Below, piece after piece: positions 1 through 18,079 of a stretch of DNA of 64,000 nt (the stretch's first letter is position 1; each line of letters opens with the position of its first letter). The DNA comes from Anoplopoma fimbria (lineage: Eukaryota > Chordata > Actinopteri > Perciformes > Anoplopomatidae), in contig NC_072456.1 of assembly GCF_027596085.1 (NCBI RefSeq), positions 18,861,218-18,925,217 on the forward strand. Direction: 5' to 3'. Made by a program: the position numbers and the translations under genes. Under the pieces are notes generated by a model that worked only from the letters and a program-made list of their open reading frames with translations, made no database searches and was not told the DNA's origin.

Positions 1-2300
1 GACTCATAAGACTCGGACAGTTTACGTTGAAAAGTTTTCCTTAGGGTCATCAGACACTTGGAAGTTACTTTAAACTGTGGAGAAATCCCACAGATGGACA
101 AATGACTTAATGACTTAAGGTTATCATCAAACCAAGTTTATTTAAAGGACGATTTTCTTTGGTTTAAAGGCCCAGTTCAATTTGTTTTGTTATTCATGGG
201 CAAACTAAAGTTGCAGTTAACTGAATTCACTAATGTTGTGTTTATGAATATTGCATTCAAAACTTAGCTCTTTGTGAACCTGCGGTCTCAATTGGGAAAG
301 ACATTTACCCTGAAAGACAGCTACAGATCAGCTAACAAGAGAACACTTTCCTCATTCCTCAGCAGCTCACTGTCACTGGTGCCTGGGTTTAGTTGTTGTT
401 TTTATTAAAATGGGGCCTTTTAAAACAATTTAGTTGACATTATAAAAAGCAACAATTTATAAGATATATTAAGGGCGGTTATTTGAGTTAATTTATGACA
501 CAATTTTTTCTTTCTTTGTCAGCAGTGATGAAAAATATTGGGAACAAAGAGCAGTGCAGGACAGACTGGAGAGTCATGTTATATTACTGACTTTATAGAG
601 GCCCACCCTATAAAGCAAACTGTCGTTAACCAGCCGTTTACCATTAACCGACAGGATTAGTGTCTTTCATGCAGGGCGCTGTACCTAACAAACCGCCCAA
701 CTGCAACAATAACTGGAGCACAAACAAATTAAATCCATCAAAACAGACAACTGAGTCCCCAGTCCACCTGTCAGGAAGGGTTAACAGCCAGACAGGTGGA
801 CGCGGGACACATCTGGCCCTTTACCTAGTTAGTCTTGGATTAAATATATTAAATATTAAAACAATCCCAAGTATAACTAAACATAAAAAACATGTAAATC
901 ACTAGACTCAAACCATGTGAATGTACTGAACCCTTTCAACTTCTGAAAGCGCAATGTATATAGAGATTATTGATTAATTTGTTAATTCATTAACCCCACA
1001 AACGCCTGTGTCGCTGATAGTTGCTGCAACCTGTGTTTTCTGAAGTAGTCTATCTAATGAGGAAGTCTCACGGCCCTGCAATCAATGCAATTCTTCATGT
1101 TTTTTCATCAATGGTTTTGCTAACATAAAGTCAACTAAGTTGACGTAAACATTTTTTTATTTTTTGAGTCAAGAATTTGAAAGGCAAGTTGTTTGCATAC
1201 CTGAAAACACAGAGATATTGTCATCTTTTGTCTGTTTTCTTTGTTTCATAAATGCCCTTGATGAACACACCCTTATGTGTGCGTGCTTTGACAGTCGTCA
1301 CACATACTGATGTCATTTTTAGCACCGGGAGTCCAGGCCAGTGTGGTTTATTCCACATCCACCTGCTAGAGCGTCACAACAATCACCTTGTCACTCAATT
1401 TCCACAGGACACACACATAACAGGTCACACGTACCTACAGCTGATGTCATTAGGAATGGGAAGACTGGTTGTTATTTTAATACGTGTCAATAAAATGAAG
1501 AACATATCTTTGCACTACAAGCTCTACTTAGCTCAATTTACAGGAACCTGAAGTTCTGCTCTCTGCTGCTTTATAACTAAGAGTTTACACAACTCTGACT
1601 CAAAAATGACCCAAATCACTTTTCCTGTCAGATTGATTTGGACGTCCAAATTGTCCTTTTATTCCTCTTATAAAATACATTGGTATTCAACAGACTTTGG
1701 AGATGACAAGGACATTGCCCCAGAATACATGCACCTACCTGACCCGTTCTTTATTTAGCTGTGGTATGATGAGCTGCTCACACTAACTCTGTGGCAAGAT
1801 AAGGTATTCCCTCAGGGGAAATGAGAAATTACTCTGGCCTATTTATACGCATCGAAACATACACAATGTAGGCACGCGCCTGGTCTGATGTAAATCTAGT
1901 GTGTAAGCCTGAATCTTGTAGTTCGTATATGACCTACTCATGCATCTACCTTCAGAGCCACTGTGTTGAAAAAGCGCAGGAGGACAAATTAAGATGTCGT
2001 ACAGAGCTTTTCCTGTTTCTAAAATAGATGCAAGCAAAAATAGCTCAACTTGGATGTAGTTCACAGGGATTTTTTATACGCCAGATTCAGATAATTACAT
2101 TAAAGTTATTAAATGTCTTATCAGTTAGATTATGTTTACTATGCCCAGATCCAGATTGGCTGGGGGTGCAAAACCCCGGGTTGGAGACCATTGCGTCCTG
2201 ATCCCAGGTCTCGGATGAGAATGGACAACCCACACTAAATGAATACTTAGGTAGCATTGTGTTTTCCATTGAGGGAAGATAGTTGATAAGAAAAGTCTCA
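1..2300. other. Intergenic sequence, no supportable gene
   Basis: This AT-rich stretch lies beyond the 3' side of nmrk2. The open frames here are short, have no recognisable protein family, and are not flanked by convincing splice sites. A diverged repeat fragment at about 600-730 is listed separately. The end of the nmrk2 transcript may reach to about 2320, because minus-strand AATAAA hexamers lie at 2333-2338, 2817-2822 and 2938-2943; which one is used cannot be decided from sequence. Confidence 0.5.
600..740 (+). repeat. Diverged fragment of a dispersed (hAT-like) repeat
   Basis: The segment around 687-716 (CCTAACAAACCGCCCAACTG and onward) matches 50222-50251 (CCTAATAAACTGCCCAGCTC and onward) at about 26 of 30 bases. 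The second copy sits inside the element with hAT-like ends at 50116-50684. I infer that this is an older, end-less fragment of the same family. Boundaries are approximate. Confidence 0.4.
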
Positions 2301-3146
2301 AAGCTATCTATTCTTTTTAAAAGATAATGTAATTTATTTTCTTTTAGTACATATATACAAATACAACCAGGAAACAAACACCTAACCCCAAAAACAAAGC
2401 CAAAGAAGAGAGGGAAAATAAAAAAAGTGCCATTGTAGCAAATAAATGTCCATGCATCCTGAAATTGTCCCTTTGCACAGCGTGTATGTCTTTTGAAAAA
2501 GGTAACGAAATGAAAAAGTATATTTCAACTAAACCATGCAGAGCCAAGCTCAGGACACAAATCAACGGTACACTAAGTTAAAGCGGCGTTCATTTGCCCT
2601 CTGATATAATCAATAAAGGCACCCCAAATAAAAAAATATCAGATGGAGTGACTAATCTTCTCTAAATTGAAATAGCCAAGTTATATTGTAAAAATACTTC
2701 AATTCACATGCAACAAGATTAAACAGTCCAAACAACTACTAAGTCATGTTTATCAGTATTTACAATAATTAAGGCAATATGTAATGTCTAAGTGAGATAA
2801 ATAAATTGGGGAGCTCTTTATTATATTGCAAGTTCATAAAAACCAACACATATAACTATATCAACTGCTAAATGTATTTTATGACAACAAGACAATAGAG
2901 ATTCATGATGTTCTGTATATCAACAGTAACCAATGCATTTATTTGTAGGAGAATGCAACAAATGGTCCAGTACAAGTCAGTGGTTTAAAATAACAGTAAC
3001 ATAGTAATGTTCTGGTTCAATAATCACTTAAACATAAATTCATCTAAAGATGATAAAAAAAAGACAATGATAAATTAACATTGCTTTGTTTAATTCACAA
3101 ACAAAGAATAAAATTAGAAAAACTTCACAAAAATGAATCCTTGGTA

Positions 3147-3188
3147 CTATTTACAAGTTCTGTACAGGGATGGAGAGGAGTCTTCCTG
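3147..3188 (-). other. nmrk2: Probable nmrk2 terminal exon (UTR, or in-frame C-terminal extension)
   Basis: On the minus strand a strong acceptor (a T-rich tract ending TTCTTGCAG) precedes 3188. The stop of the main frame ends at 3429 and is followed at once by the donor GTAAGA. Joining the two puts QEDSSPSLYRTCK and a stop in the same frame after the TAG. QEDSSPS resembles SQESAPS in the human NMRK2 tail, recalled from memory. Here the exon is most simply 3' UTR. Confidence 0.45.
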
Positions 3189-3361
3189 CTGCAAGAAAGA
3201 CAAAAAAACATCAACTTTATTTTAGAAAATAAGCATTTAGTTTTTTCCAAAAGCAGAATACTTTTAGCAGAAAAGAAAAAGAATGAAGCGGCCCCAAAAT
3301 GAGGCAGATTTTTCAATCTAGGATATCAGACACTCAAATTGGAAACAGTGCAATATGTCCT

Positions 3362-3416
3362 TATCAATATCAATATCAATATCAATATCAATATCAATAT
3401 CAATATCAATATCAAT
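3362..3416. repeat. (ATCAAT)n hexanucleotide microsatellite
   Basis: About nine near-perfect tandem copies of ATCAAT. It lies just past the last nmrk2 coding exon, in the intron before the candidate terminal exon. Confidence 0.9.
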
Positions 3417-3428
3417 CCTTCTTCTTAC

Positions 3429-4536
3429 CTATAAACGATTGAGCAGATTGTTCTGAATGTCCTCATACACTCTGTTGTAGATCTCCTCTTTAGACTTCAA
3501 ACCATCAAGGCACTCTGCAACAGTTTAAAAGTTGACCAGTTAATTAGTTTATAAAATCATACTTAAAAATAATACATTACCATTTAAAAAAAAGATTACA
3601 CTTAATTTCCACAAGCTTTTGCAAATATGTATATAGAAAAAAAGACAGGCAACATACCGATATTCAATCCGCAGCTCTCCATCTCTCTCCTGTGCTTCAG
3701 GTACATCGGCCACACATGGCCATCAAACAGGCCGGGGGGGTCGGGGACAGTATACTGTCTTGTACTGAAAGTAATAACAAACATTTAGGGAACGTCCACT
3801 CGCCATGAAAGAATTATGGGGGAAAACAGCTGAAGTAATTTACTAGAAAAGTGTAAATGTGACAATGAATGTAGAAAAAGTAAACACATAACATCATTTT
3901 TTGTAAATGCTCACCTTCTCCTTCTCTTGCACTCCTCGTAGGGAATCGTGATGTAATAGCTCTTGTCGAAAACATCCAGCAGAGGCCTAGAGGGGAGATG
4001 AACAAGACCATTGAAGTTTTCCGATAAACTAGAGAAAAGGACAGTCATGTAAGTGCTCATACTGTCTCTTATCTACATCTCTGCAGAGTGCTTGATATTC
4101 ATCCCTAGGACACAGTGACAACCAACCAGCAGTCGGCTTTAAGGACAACTCAGAGAGCCTCATTCTGCTGAAACCCTTATCTTTTACTGCAGGACCCGCC
4201 CAAAAGGGGTCCGTGTATATGTAACAGTAAGCATGCAAAATGAACACGTGACATCACAGAAATAACACATCTAATCTTTGTTGTCATACATTTCTCAGAA
4301 TTTGCATTTAACAGAATGTTACCATTCACTAAAAATGATGTCATGCGAAGGTGATCAAAAGGAGAGATTTGATTAATTTAGAGCCAGATTCAAAAACACA
4401 ACACAATTTCCCAGAGAATTTGCACAATGTTAAAGTTACATTGTTGTTTTAGAGCAAGTATTATTATCATTTGCACAAACCACATGTCCTTTTATTAAAC
4501 TGCTTCATAGGTCAAAGGATGGACGGACGGACGGCG

Positions 4537-4577
<41 letters not shown>

Positions 4578-6433
4578 GCACACACGTTAAACCAAGTAAA
4601 TGAATATCAATTTACGGATAGTTGTAGAGCAGGAAGCCTTCCACGATCAGAATGTGGGTCTGGTCGTCTGGGTTGGCCACGTCGGGTTTAGAAGACAGAG
4701 GGACTCCATGGGAACGGGCAAACTTCACTGGGTTCTCGATCCAGCCTTTTACTGTGTTGGTCATGGCTTCCATGTCCATAGCTGTTATCACTATAAAGCA
4801 AGTTTGATAGAAAAGGAAGCAGATGGAAAGGATAGATAGTGAATAAGAGTAGACATTAGTCAGGAATTTAAAAAAAAAAAAGGAAATGTGTTACTAAAGG
4901 ATATCAGCTTAATGTTGTGCAGTCTATGTGATGTTGGAGGGAGAGGTATATGACACTAAAGTGTAAACAATAAGTCATATGCAGTCTTTGGTGAAGTCTT
5001 ACCATCCCATTGTCTAAAGCCGTCCTCCCCGACTTCTATCTGATCGGGTTTCTGAAATAACATTCACCAATAAAACATTGCTGCAACCTCACAGCTCTGA
5101 ACACAAGACGCAGATTCTACTCACATGCCAGAGTACTATGGTTAAAGAAGTGCACACACAGAAGAAAAAGCAAAGGCGCATAGCCAAGGGTAAGCACAAA
5201 ACTAAGCAAGTAATTAAAAAAATAAAATTACACAGCTGTAATGAAATTGGAGAAAAGAGGGATATTCAATACTATATATAGTGAAAGTGCTAATGGAAAT
5301 TAAGTTGAAAATAGCTGCATCTGGCCATATTCTTGGTTAAGTAATGCAAAGTTGATTGATTTAATGTTAGTTATATGTCTATCACAGGTATCTGAGGAAA
5401 TTCAAAAGGACACAATGCAGCAAAATCATGACTAAAGCAGTAAGAAGAGACAAGCAGGTAAAGAAACTATGCTCAAAAGACATGAATCCCATTTCCATAT
5501 CTACTATGGGGGACATAGTGTGGGTGTGGGAGGTTACTTTGCAGCACTTACTACTTTTCTGACATGCAATGCTGAATTAATCAATAAAAAAAACAGGCAA
5601 ACAACACTCATCCATTTGCTTAAACTCACCTTGAAAAAGTCATCTTGGTGCACAACACAGCAGTTGGGCAGAGTCTTGATCAACTTGTTTGTCAGGGTGG
5701 TTTTACCACCGTTAGTGACTCTGTAAACAAAAAGGAAAAACGTGATTAAAAAAAAATGCACATTAATAATATCTCGTCAGCTACAGTTCTGATTTAAAAC
5801 TAAAATATTTTGATTAGGAAACAAAAAAAGCAGCCATTAAACATTTCCGCCAAAAGACACATGGTGCCATTTGTTTACATGGTATTGTTACTCAAAGTGT
5901 AGTGAATTTGGTACACAGGGCAAAAAGCCACATTTGCTTGAAACACAGTTAAATGTGTGTGTGTGTGTGTGTGCTTAAACAGTTAAATGTGTGTGTGTGA
6001 TTAAAAGGTGACCTGCTATAGTAAACAAAAGGTGCTGAATAAAAAGCACATGCTCTGTTTACATAAAAAAGCTGATATAACATGGATTAAAAAGTGTGTC
6101 ATTTCCTAACATAAAGCTTTATACACAAGTGATGAACATAACATTAAACTGATTTCTGTCTGGGACAATACTCATGTTAAATCTCCCTCCACTTTTGAAT
6201 TGAGTCTCCCGGTGAATTTCAAATGTCCCGCTCGATCTATGACAACAAACCAGCCGCACCGGACACGACCGGAGACAGCTTTAACACTTTCTGGCGGGCA
6301 GCTGATAAAACATGCTGACTTAAGGACAACGTCCATTTAAGTTTCCCTTTATGAACTTTAATAACTTTATCCAGAGCCCTAGTGTTACTTTATATACCTC
6401 CATGAACACTTATACTATATCTATATATACATA

Positions 6434-6464
<31 letters not shown>

Positions 6465-6644
6465 CTATACAATTTAAGTCAACAGTCTGCAAACAACTAT
6501 CAGATAGTTAAGCAATAACTTGAAATGATTTAGATATAAAAAGCTTTAAATGTAACATTAACACTACAAGCAAAATGTTTGCAAATAATAAAAATATTAA
6601 AACAATTAATAAACTCACCCGCCAATTCCTATAATGTATTTCAT
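3429..6644 (-). CDS. nmrk2: Nicotinamide riboside kinase 2 (Nmrk2), seven coding exons
   Basis: Phosphorylates nicotinamide riboside with ATP to give NMN in NAD+ salvage; in vertebrates it is the muscle-enriched isoform (established knowledge). Coding exons on the minus strand: 6644-6619, 5720-5630, 5051-5003, 4790-4616, 3986-3915, 3764-3658 and 3514-3429. All are flanked by AG/GT and all phases close, giving 201 aa. The start MKYIIGIGG leads straight into a P-loop ([10 protein letters not shown], residues 8-17). HQDDFFK (33-39) carries the family's catalytic Asp36. [10 protein letters not shown], the lid-like PYEECKRRR, and the C-terminal [13 protein letters not shown] are all family signatures. 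Human NMRK2 is 230 aa. The TAG stop directly abuts a GTAAGA donor, and a further exon (3188-3147) would continue in frame if the stop were absent. A minus-strand TATA box lies upstream. nmrk1 is less likely, given the neighbouring atcay. Confidence 0.95.
4536..4586. repeat. (AC)n microsatellite in nmrk2 intron 4
   Basis: An uninterrupted (CA)n core flanked by CACG variants. In transcript sense it lies just downstream of the donor of coding exon 4 (exon end at 4616), so it is an intronic (TG)n tract. Confidence 0.9.
6421..6470. repeat. (TA)n-rich tract in nmrk2 intron 1
   Basis: A TATATA-rich low-complexity stretch inside the first coding intron of nmrk2. No function is visible. Confidence 0.85.
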
Positions 6645-6739
6645 CTTTTCTGCTCTTCTCGACAGTCCTGCTCAACGTCAGCTGAAGAAACAGTCAAGAG
6701 TATTTTTTATACTTAATCGAGGATAAAAATCCAACAAAT

Positions 6740-6930
6740 AAAATGCTTACTACTGCTCCATTGACTGAGCGCGCAAAGCACTGCAATTTATATCCGACCG
6801 GCGTCGTATTGCGTCACTACTGACGCAAGCATGCTGCTCGGACGTGCTCGTACTCTTCCTCACTGGCGCTACGTGCCTCTTCGCCGCAGCCAATCAGGGC
6901 CCAGATAGCGCCTGCCATCAGCCAATCACC
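6740..6930 (-). promoter_or_regulatory. nmrk2: Candidate nmrk2 promoter with TATA box
   Basis: On the minus strand TATAAAT lies at 6792-6786, about 145 bp upstream of the ATG. Inverted CCAAT boxes (CCAATCA on the + strand) lie at 6890-6896 and 6922-6928. The region is richer in CpG than its surroundings. A TTTCTTCAG acceptor near 6682 and a GTAAGC donor near 6748 suggest a small 5' UTR intron. Initiation would be expected near 6755-6765. No transcript data are available. Confidence 0.5.
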
Positions 6931-7319
6931 GCCCGTAAACTTTCACATATTTACATATTTCCCTGCACCTGCTCCTGTCCAACACAGCGCTGATCAGCAG
7001 CTCGTACTGTTCCGTTCAGCCGTTAATCCACCTGATGACCCACAGTGGAAAACTACCATTAATGGTGTCCTATTGATACATTCATTTGACGGTGGTTAAA
7101 TAAGTGAGCTAACAGCGCTAAGACAAATCAGTGAGGAAAAAAATATTAAAATATTTTTTAATTAATATATAAATCAATAATCTATACATAAAGTTATTAA
7201 GGTAATACAAATACTTTAACAGCAAGCCCTCATAATTGTATAACTCTATTCACATAATGGGATTTTTTTTTAGTGGAGGAAGAGGTATTAAAAAATGTGT
7301 TTAAATATACCACAATATA

Positions 7320-7770
7320 GAAAATACTAATTTACAAGTAAAAGCTCTACTTTCTAAATGCCCTTCAAGTAAAAGTACAAAAGTATTATCAGCCAAATGT
7401 ACTAAAAGCATGAAATGTCAAAGTATTTGTTTTGTCAGAATGGGTCCTGTTAGTGTTAGTGTATCTTTATTTTACTAGACCTTTATTATTCCTTCCATTA
7501 TCATGTAAACAGTAGTCACACTTTAAGGTTATAGCTGGTTTTGGTGGAGCTAATTAAAAAGCTTCATATACTTTTAGATAGTTACATTTATAACACCGCA
7601 TCATATTGTATATGCTACTGATCACATGTTTTGTGAATATATTTGCCTCTGAAATGTAGTGAAGGAGGAGTTTAAAGTAACATAAGATAAAAAAGAATGC
7701 AGTAAAGTACTTGAAAACTGTACTTAAGCACAGGTCTTGAGTAAATGTATTTAGCTACTACCCACCACTG
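7320..7770. repeat. Fish interspersed repeat (AAGTAAAAGTA family)
   Basis: Contains the motifs AAGTAAAAGTACAAAAGTAT and CAGAATGGG, and ends with TTGAGTAAATGTATTTAGCT and a CCACCACTG terminus. I recognise this pattern as a very common teleost repeat, but cannot name its family with certainty. A related partial copy is at 14880-15135. Confidence 0.6.
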
Positions 7771-8399
7771 TATTTATAGCACAGATCCTACCAGCCAAGT
7801 AGGGTAAGAGATATTATATACTGGCATTTAGGAAGTGCTTCTATAAATGTTAATTAAAAGATTAGAAAAATAAAGTAGGTCATTCTAGTCTTTGACAGGA
7901 GGACAGATGAGAACACTTATTCTTCTCTTGACTGAGTTATGGCCATGCAGTCAACATAACCGGTATTAGATCTTTAAGAAGAAGTAGCTTTGCATTACAA
8001 TACATTTTAATATAAATGTAGTCTGATATAATATACATTGCATATCATTATTAATGTCTATCATAAGTAAATTTTGCATTCAAGATTATACACCTCCAAA
8101 GAAAGTACCATAAAAGTGTTGTAAAAATACCTCAAAATTGTAGTTTAGTAATGTATAATACTAGTATATAGTATATATTATAATAGAGTGATGTAAAGTA
8201 TAGTATAGTATAGAATAGCATGGTGTAGTATACATTCACGTCTATTTGTGTGTATGCGTCCATGTGCAATGTGAATCCTCTCTCAGGGGTCAGGGGTCAA
8301 CAGCCAGGGTCTCTCTCTGGGTCAGTAGTGTGTAAGGGAGAAGGGTGTGATGGGGGACTCGTGATTATCTTATGGTTGCAGTTACATCATAGGACTCCT

Positions 8400-8642
8400 T
8401 TACTCCAAATAAAGACAGAGACTTTTCTCAGGAGTCTTAATGTCAAACCTGATCACAGCCCCGTCCGGATATTTTGCACCTCCCCCTGAAGCTGTGACGT
8501 CTCTTTGGAAAAGTAAGGGGTATTTTGGGATGTCCTCATGCACCTGCACATCCTCAGCATGCAGGTGATGTACTGTTCTGTAGCGGTTCCCAAACAATTT
8601 TTTGCAGTGCTCACATGATGCGTATATTGCTAAAAATTTCAA
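8400..8642 (-). other. Orphan 80-codon open frame, possible exon or repeat-derived fragment
   Basis: The minus-strand frame reads CEHCKKLFGNRY...HHLHAEDVQVHED near its start, with zinc-ligand-like C-x2-C and downstream His residues, and then a non-repetitive, reasonably protein-like sequence. A TTTTTAG acceptor-like site precedes it and the frame ends TTTATTTGGAGTAA. I do not recognise the family. It could be a decayed zinc-finger fragment, a single exon of an unrecognised gene, or chance. Confidence 0.2.
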
Positions 8643-8929
8643 CTGGTTACATTATTGGGGACAATAGTTAGAAAGCAGGCCAAGTAGAACACAAGAATAT
8701 AAAGTGGATTTTTATTTTAACATGCACGTTTTTGTTGTGCACTGCCAAAAATACAAATATATATGCCATATTAACCATGAACTCAAAGGCTTGCTACTGA
8801 AACCTGCATTTACAGATTTTTTTGGCCCCTTGGGTGAGGTTGAAACAAGTTGGAAACACATCACTAAAATAAGATCACCTTTTTGAATTAATATTACAAA
8901 CTTGTTAGCAAAGAGCTGCCTATTCACAC

Positions 8930-11694
8930 ATCCAGGTAAAAAATGACTCTTAACTAAGATTTTGTTTCTGTAACATACAGTGGTCTAAAATGGAACATAG
9001 TCACATACAGTGTATGTTTATAAGTCTAGTTTTTCCAGGTCAAACTCTGTATCTGAAGAGTATTAATGATGAGTACACAGAAATTGTGAAAAACAGATTT
9101 TGGGAGGAACAGTTTATTCAGTTATATGTACAAGGCAGAATTGATATCAATGATATGATATGATATGATAGATCATCTTTCCCATTTAAATCTGAGCAAA
9201 CATTTAACTGCAGACAAATGGTAGGCAAATGAATTGTAACAATATAAATATTGTGCTTTTATAGTCAAAACGAACATTTTGGTCATGTCAACCATTTCTA
9301 CTCAAACCTTTCTTAAAATACTGGGTGAAATTTGATATAATAAACCTATAAACTATAATTACTTCAAATGGAAAGGCTACACTTTACATTCTGTCACTTT
9401 TTCTGGATTTAAAAAAAGCATTTGGTGCAAAAATAGGCACTCAGTGCAAACAAACCTCAAACACAAAGAATGACGAGCTGCAATAACTGAGCTGTTCCAT
9501 CAGGGATGATCAATATTTGATGAAACTACTTGTTTGGTTTACTGGTTTGAAAACAGCCAAACAGAACTTAAAATGATTGCAAAGTTGAACTTGAAAAAGG
9601 CAAAAGATCATTTCATGAGACTAGTTTTCTGTAACAAAGAAGCGTTTCATTTTCATTCTTTACTAAAAGCTACACAACTTCATGCCATCAGCAATGCTAC
9701 TTAACAACACAAAATATACTTTAGGAGAACTTTTCTCCACCTAAACATAACATAGTGCAAAAAAGGCAGGCAGGCATTAAAATCGATGCAGTTCTTTACA
9801 AAAATAAAAATTCTTACTTCTCTGCCCTCCTGCTACAAGTCGAAAAGATGGAAGACAAGAGAAATTCAAAGCAACCCCAGAAAACATCCGATCCCTAATG
9901 CATTAGGATGTTTGAGAAATGTGCTGATATCATCCCAAATGTTCATCAGAAACAACCACTTAAAACCATAAGTTGATGTCGCTCTGCTGACATTTACAAA
10001 AACATTTGAAATCACAAACTAAGTCTTAACATAAGCTACAAAAACATTATGATTCTAAATTAAATAACAACATTTCATCAGAGGCCATTATACTTCATCA
10101 AGTTAGTGGTCATAAATGTGTTTTTTTTTCAATCTAAACTGACAGCCAATGTTCAGGAATTATAGATATGCACAATTTATAACATTACTATGCAATCATA
10201 TGTACAATGTGTGTTTACTGTGTTGATTATTGCCGTTTTCATACAAAATTATTGCAGATGTTTTGTCTATGGTGGGTTGGAATTATATTTGTCTAATACA
10301 TGTCATACAGTATGCAATATGATTGCAGTCTAAATATTAATATAAAGCACATGTCTTTAATGTTTTATGACATCTATTGATGTGGCCATGAACATGTTAC
10401 ACAAAATAAACAAGTTTTTTATTTTACAACACATATATGGTTCTCAAAGATTTTGTCATATGGGGGTTTTTAGGCCACAAATGTTCTACACGCAAGACAA
10501 CTGAGGCACAGCATTAACACAAGTTACAGTACAGATGTTAGTACATTTGGACATTATTCAAAATGCCACTTCAGCAAAAGAGAGAGCTTGAGAAGGCCTT
10601 AAGATACAGCTGGTATGAGGCAAAAAAAATAAAGATAGAGGCATTTAATGCATTGTTATTTACATTTAACACACATTATATTCACACGAACCAGCATGAA
10701 TATAAATGTGTGTTTGGTCTGGTGGTTACACACTGACCCAAGATCAGCATCTGCTACATCAATAATGTTGCTGTTAGACATCTTCGGTCTTGCAGTGTTA
10801 AATATTATATAACACATGTTCACATCAGTTATGTCAGGCAAAAATCTGAAATCTCTAATTGTCTTATTTTCAGAATTTGTTGGTGAAATATTTATAATTT
10901 TTTACAGTTAATTTTGTATATATTTTTAAATTTTTTAACAAAAATTAGAATTGTAAAATTTTGAAGGGCTTACCCCTTAAACTAAGATACAACATGAGTA
11001 TCATCGTTGTTTTACCCAACATCACCAAACTCAGTCGGCTTTCTTTAGTCTTCCAGTTCATTTTGTGTTACATTATAGAGCGTGAGTTTCTGTCAATGTC
11101 CCGGTCCTCCAGAGCATCACGATGATGTAATATTACAATGTGGGCTATACAACAGGTCCCACCAAACAGCAGGTTAATGAGTCGATGAACGCAGCAATAG
11201 TTTCCATAATGAAACACTTCCTGCAGCGACTTCCTTTGTACATTTTTTAAGTTGCTATATGAAACCCTCTGGAAGAGAGGAAGAAGGGGTTTCACACAAT
11301 GGGTTAATGAGGCGGAGCGTTCACCATCTTCACGGCACAAATCTTCATATGGATGTTGGTGAAATAAGGAAGAATATGTAGACTTGTTGGACCCACTTCT
11401 TCATACGGGTACAAATCCAAAGGTTCATTCTCCAAACGTCTGTCACACACTGCATAAAGAGAAGGAAATGCTTGTGCATGACAGGACAATAAAAACATTT
11501 TTGTTACTCATGTATCATGATCTAAATAAACTGATAAACTTAAATTGCATGTTCTTAGTATTTGTCTCGTTCTTTTAAGAGACAAATTTACTTTAGTACC
11601 AACAATCTTCAAATACACCCTTCTAAAATAAGTTTTGCTTACTGGAGATTTAAAGAAAATTCTTTTTTTATCCATCACTTGTCCTCTAACTAAT

Positions 11695-11768
<74 letters not shown>

Positions 11769-12400
11769 GAGGGAAATGAAACTCCAGAGAGGCTACTTTA
11801 AAAACCTGAAAAACAAGTCTCAATATAAAGCAAGCATCAATATAAAGGTGTGCATGACATCACAAACTACAGATAGATATCGCCCCTGACAATGGAGGAT
11901 TATCATCTGTATGAATGTGTATGAATGTGTATGAATGAAAACATAATTATATTTACCCATCGTTGCACCCTGTTTCTTTGTCAAATACTCTACATGCCCA
12001 TTCATTTACTCAGCTAAAGGTATACTTGAATATTCTGTTTGATTATTTCTGTTTAAGAAATAATTCACACAATTAGGCTACTGTTTAACAATGGATAAAT
12101 ACACGATTGCTTAAAAAAAAGCATGTAAGAAAGGCGATCTAATTGAATAAATTACATTTTGTTTACTTGATAGAAGGTTTGAAGAGAAAGCATACAAACT
12201 GAAATATTTGACTTCAATCATTATCTGATTTTGGTCCTGGAATATGTAAAAACAGTAAACTGGAATGTGTGATTATTGGCCACTTCATATAGATCTGTGT
12301 GGCTATATAAAGAGTTATGTGGTGAATCTACTTCAAAACAGAGAGCTACATCGGGCTCCTAAAAGAGATACAACAGTGGTTTAAAATACCTTCACCTGCG
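8930..12400. other. Probable atcay 3' UTR plus intergenic sequence
   Basis: AT-rich, with no family-assignable frame. Because atcay is transcribed toward lower coordinates, the part adjoining 12415 is expected to be its 3' UTR. Caytaxin mRNAs in mammals have long 3' UTRs (established knowledge). Several minus-strand AATAAA hexamers occur (for example near 9111 and 10416), but none can be singled out as the end. Confidence 0.4.
11694..11768. repeat. (AACT)n tetranucleotide microsatellite
   Basis: About 18 near-perfect tandem copies of ACTA/AACT, lying in the likely atcay 3' UTR or the sequence downstream of it. Confidence 0.95.
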
Positions 12401-12415
12401 AAGTTGTCCTTCTCA

Positions 12416-17934
<5,519 letters not shown>

Positions 17935-18076
17935 CCCTCAGGGAAGAGAGCAGGGGCCTGGAGGTGTGAAGAAAACTGTTAATGAATGAACTCTATTTAC
18001 AATAACAAGGGAAAACTTTCACATAAAATGTGTGTACTTACTAGACAGTCAGCTCCATTGCTGCACTGCAGGAACA
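17935..18076 (-). promoter_or_regulatory. atcay: atcay 5' leader exons with a five-codon upstream ORF
   Basis: An acceptor (CACACCTCCAG) precedes the start exon at 17957. Upstream, a segment ends with the donor GTAAGT at 18041-18036. This upstream segment holds ATG GAG CTG ACT GTC TA; both the unspliced and the spliced junction complete TAG, giving a minimal uORF (18058-18041). The upper exon edge (CCTGCAG acceptor near 18077) is tentative. Confidence 0.4.
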
Positions 18077-18079
18077 CGT

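Noticed and set aside
3362..3416. Regular repeats that look array-like (CRISPR-like at first glance)
   Set aside because: A simple hexanucleotide microsatellite with no spacers, in a vertebrate genome.
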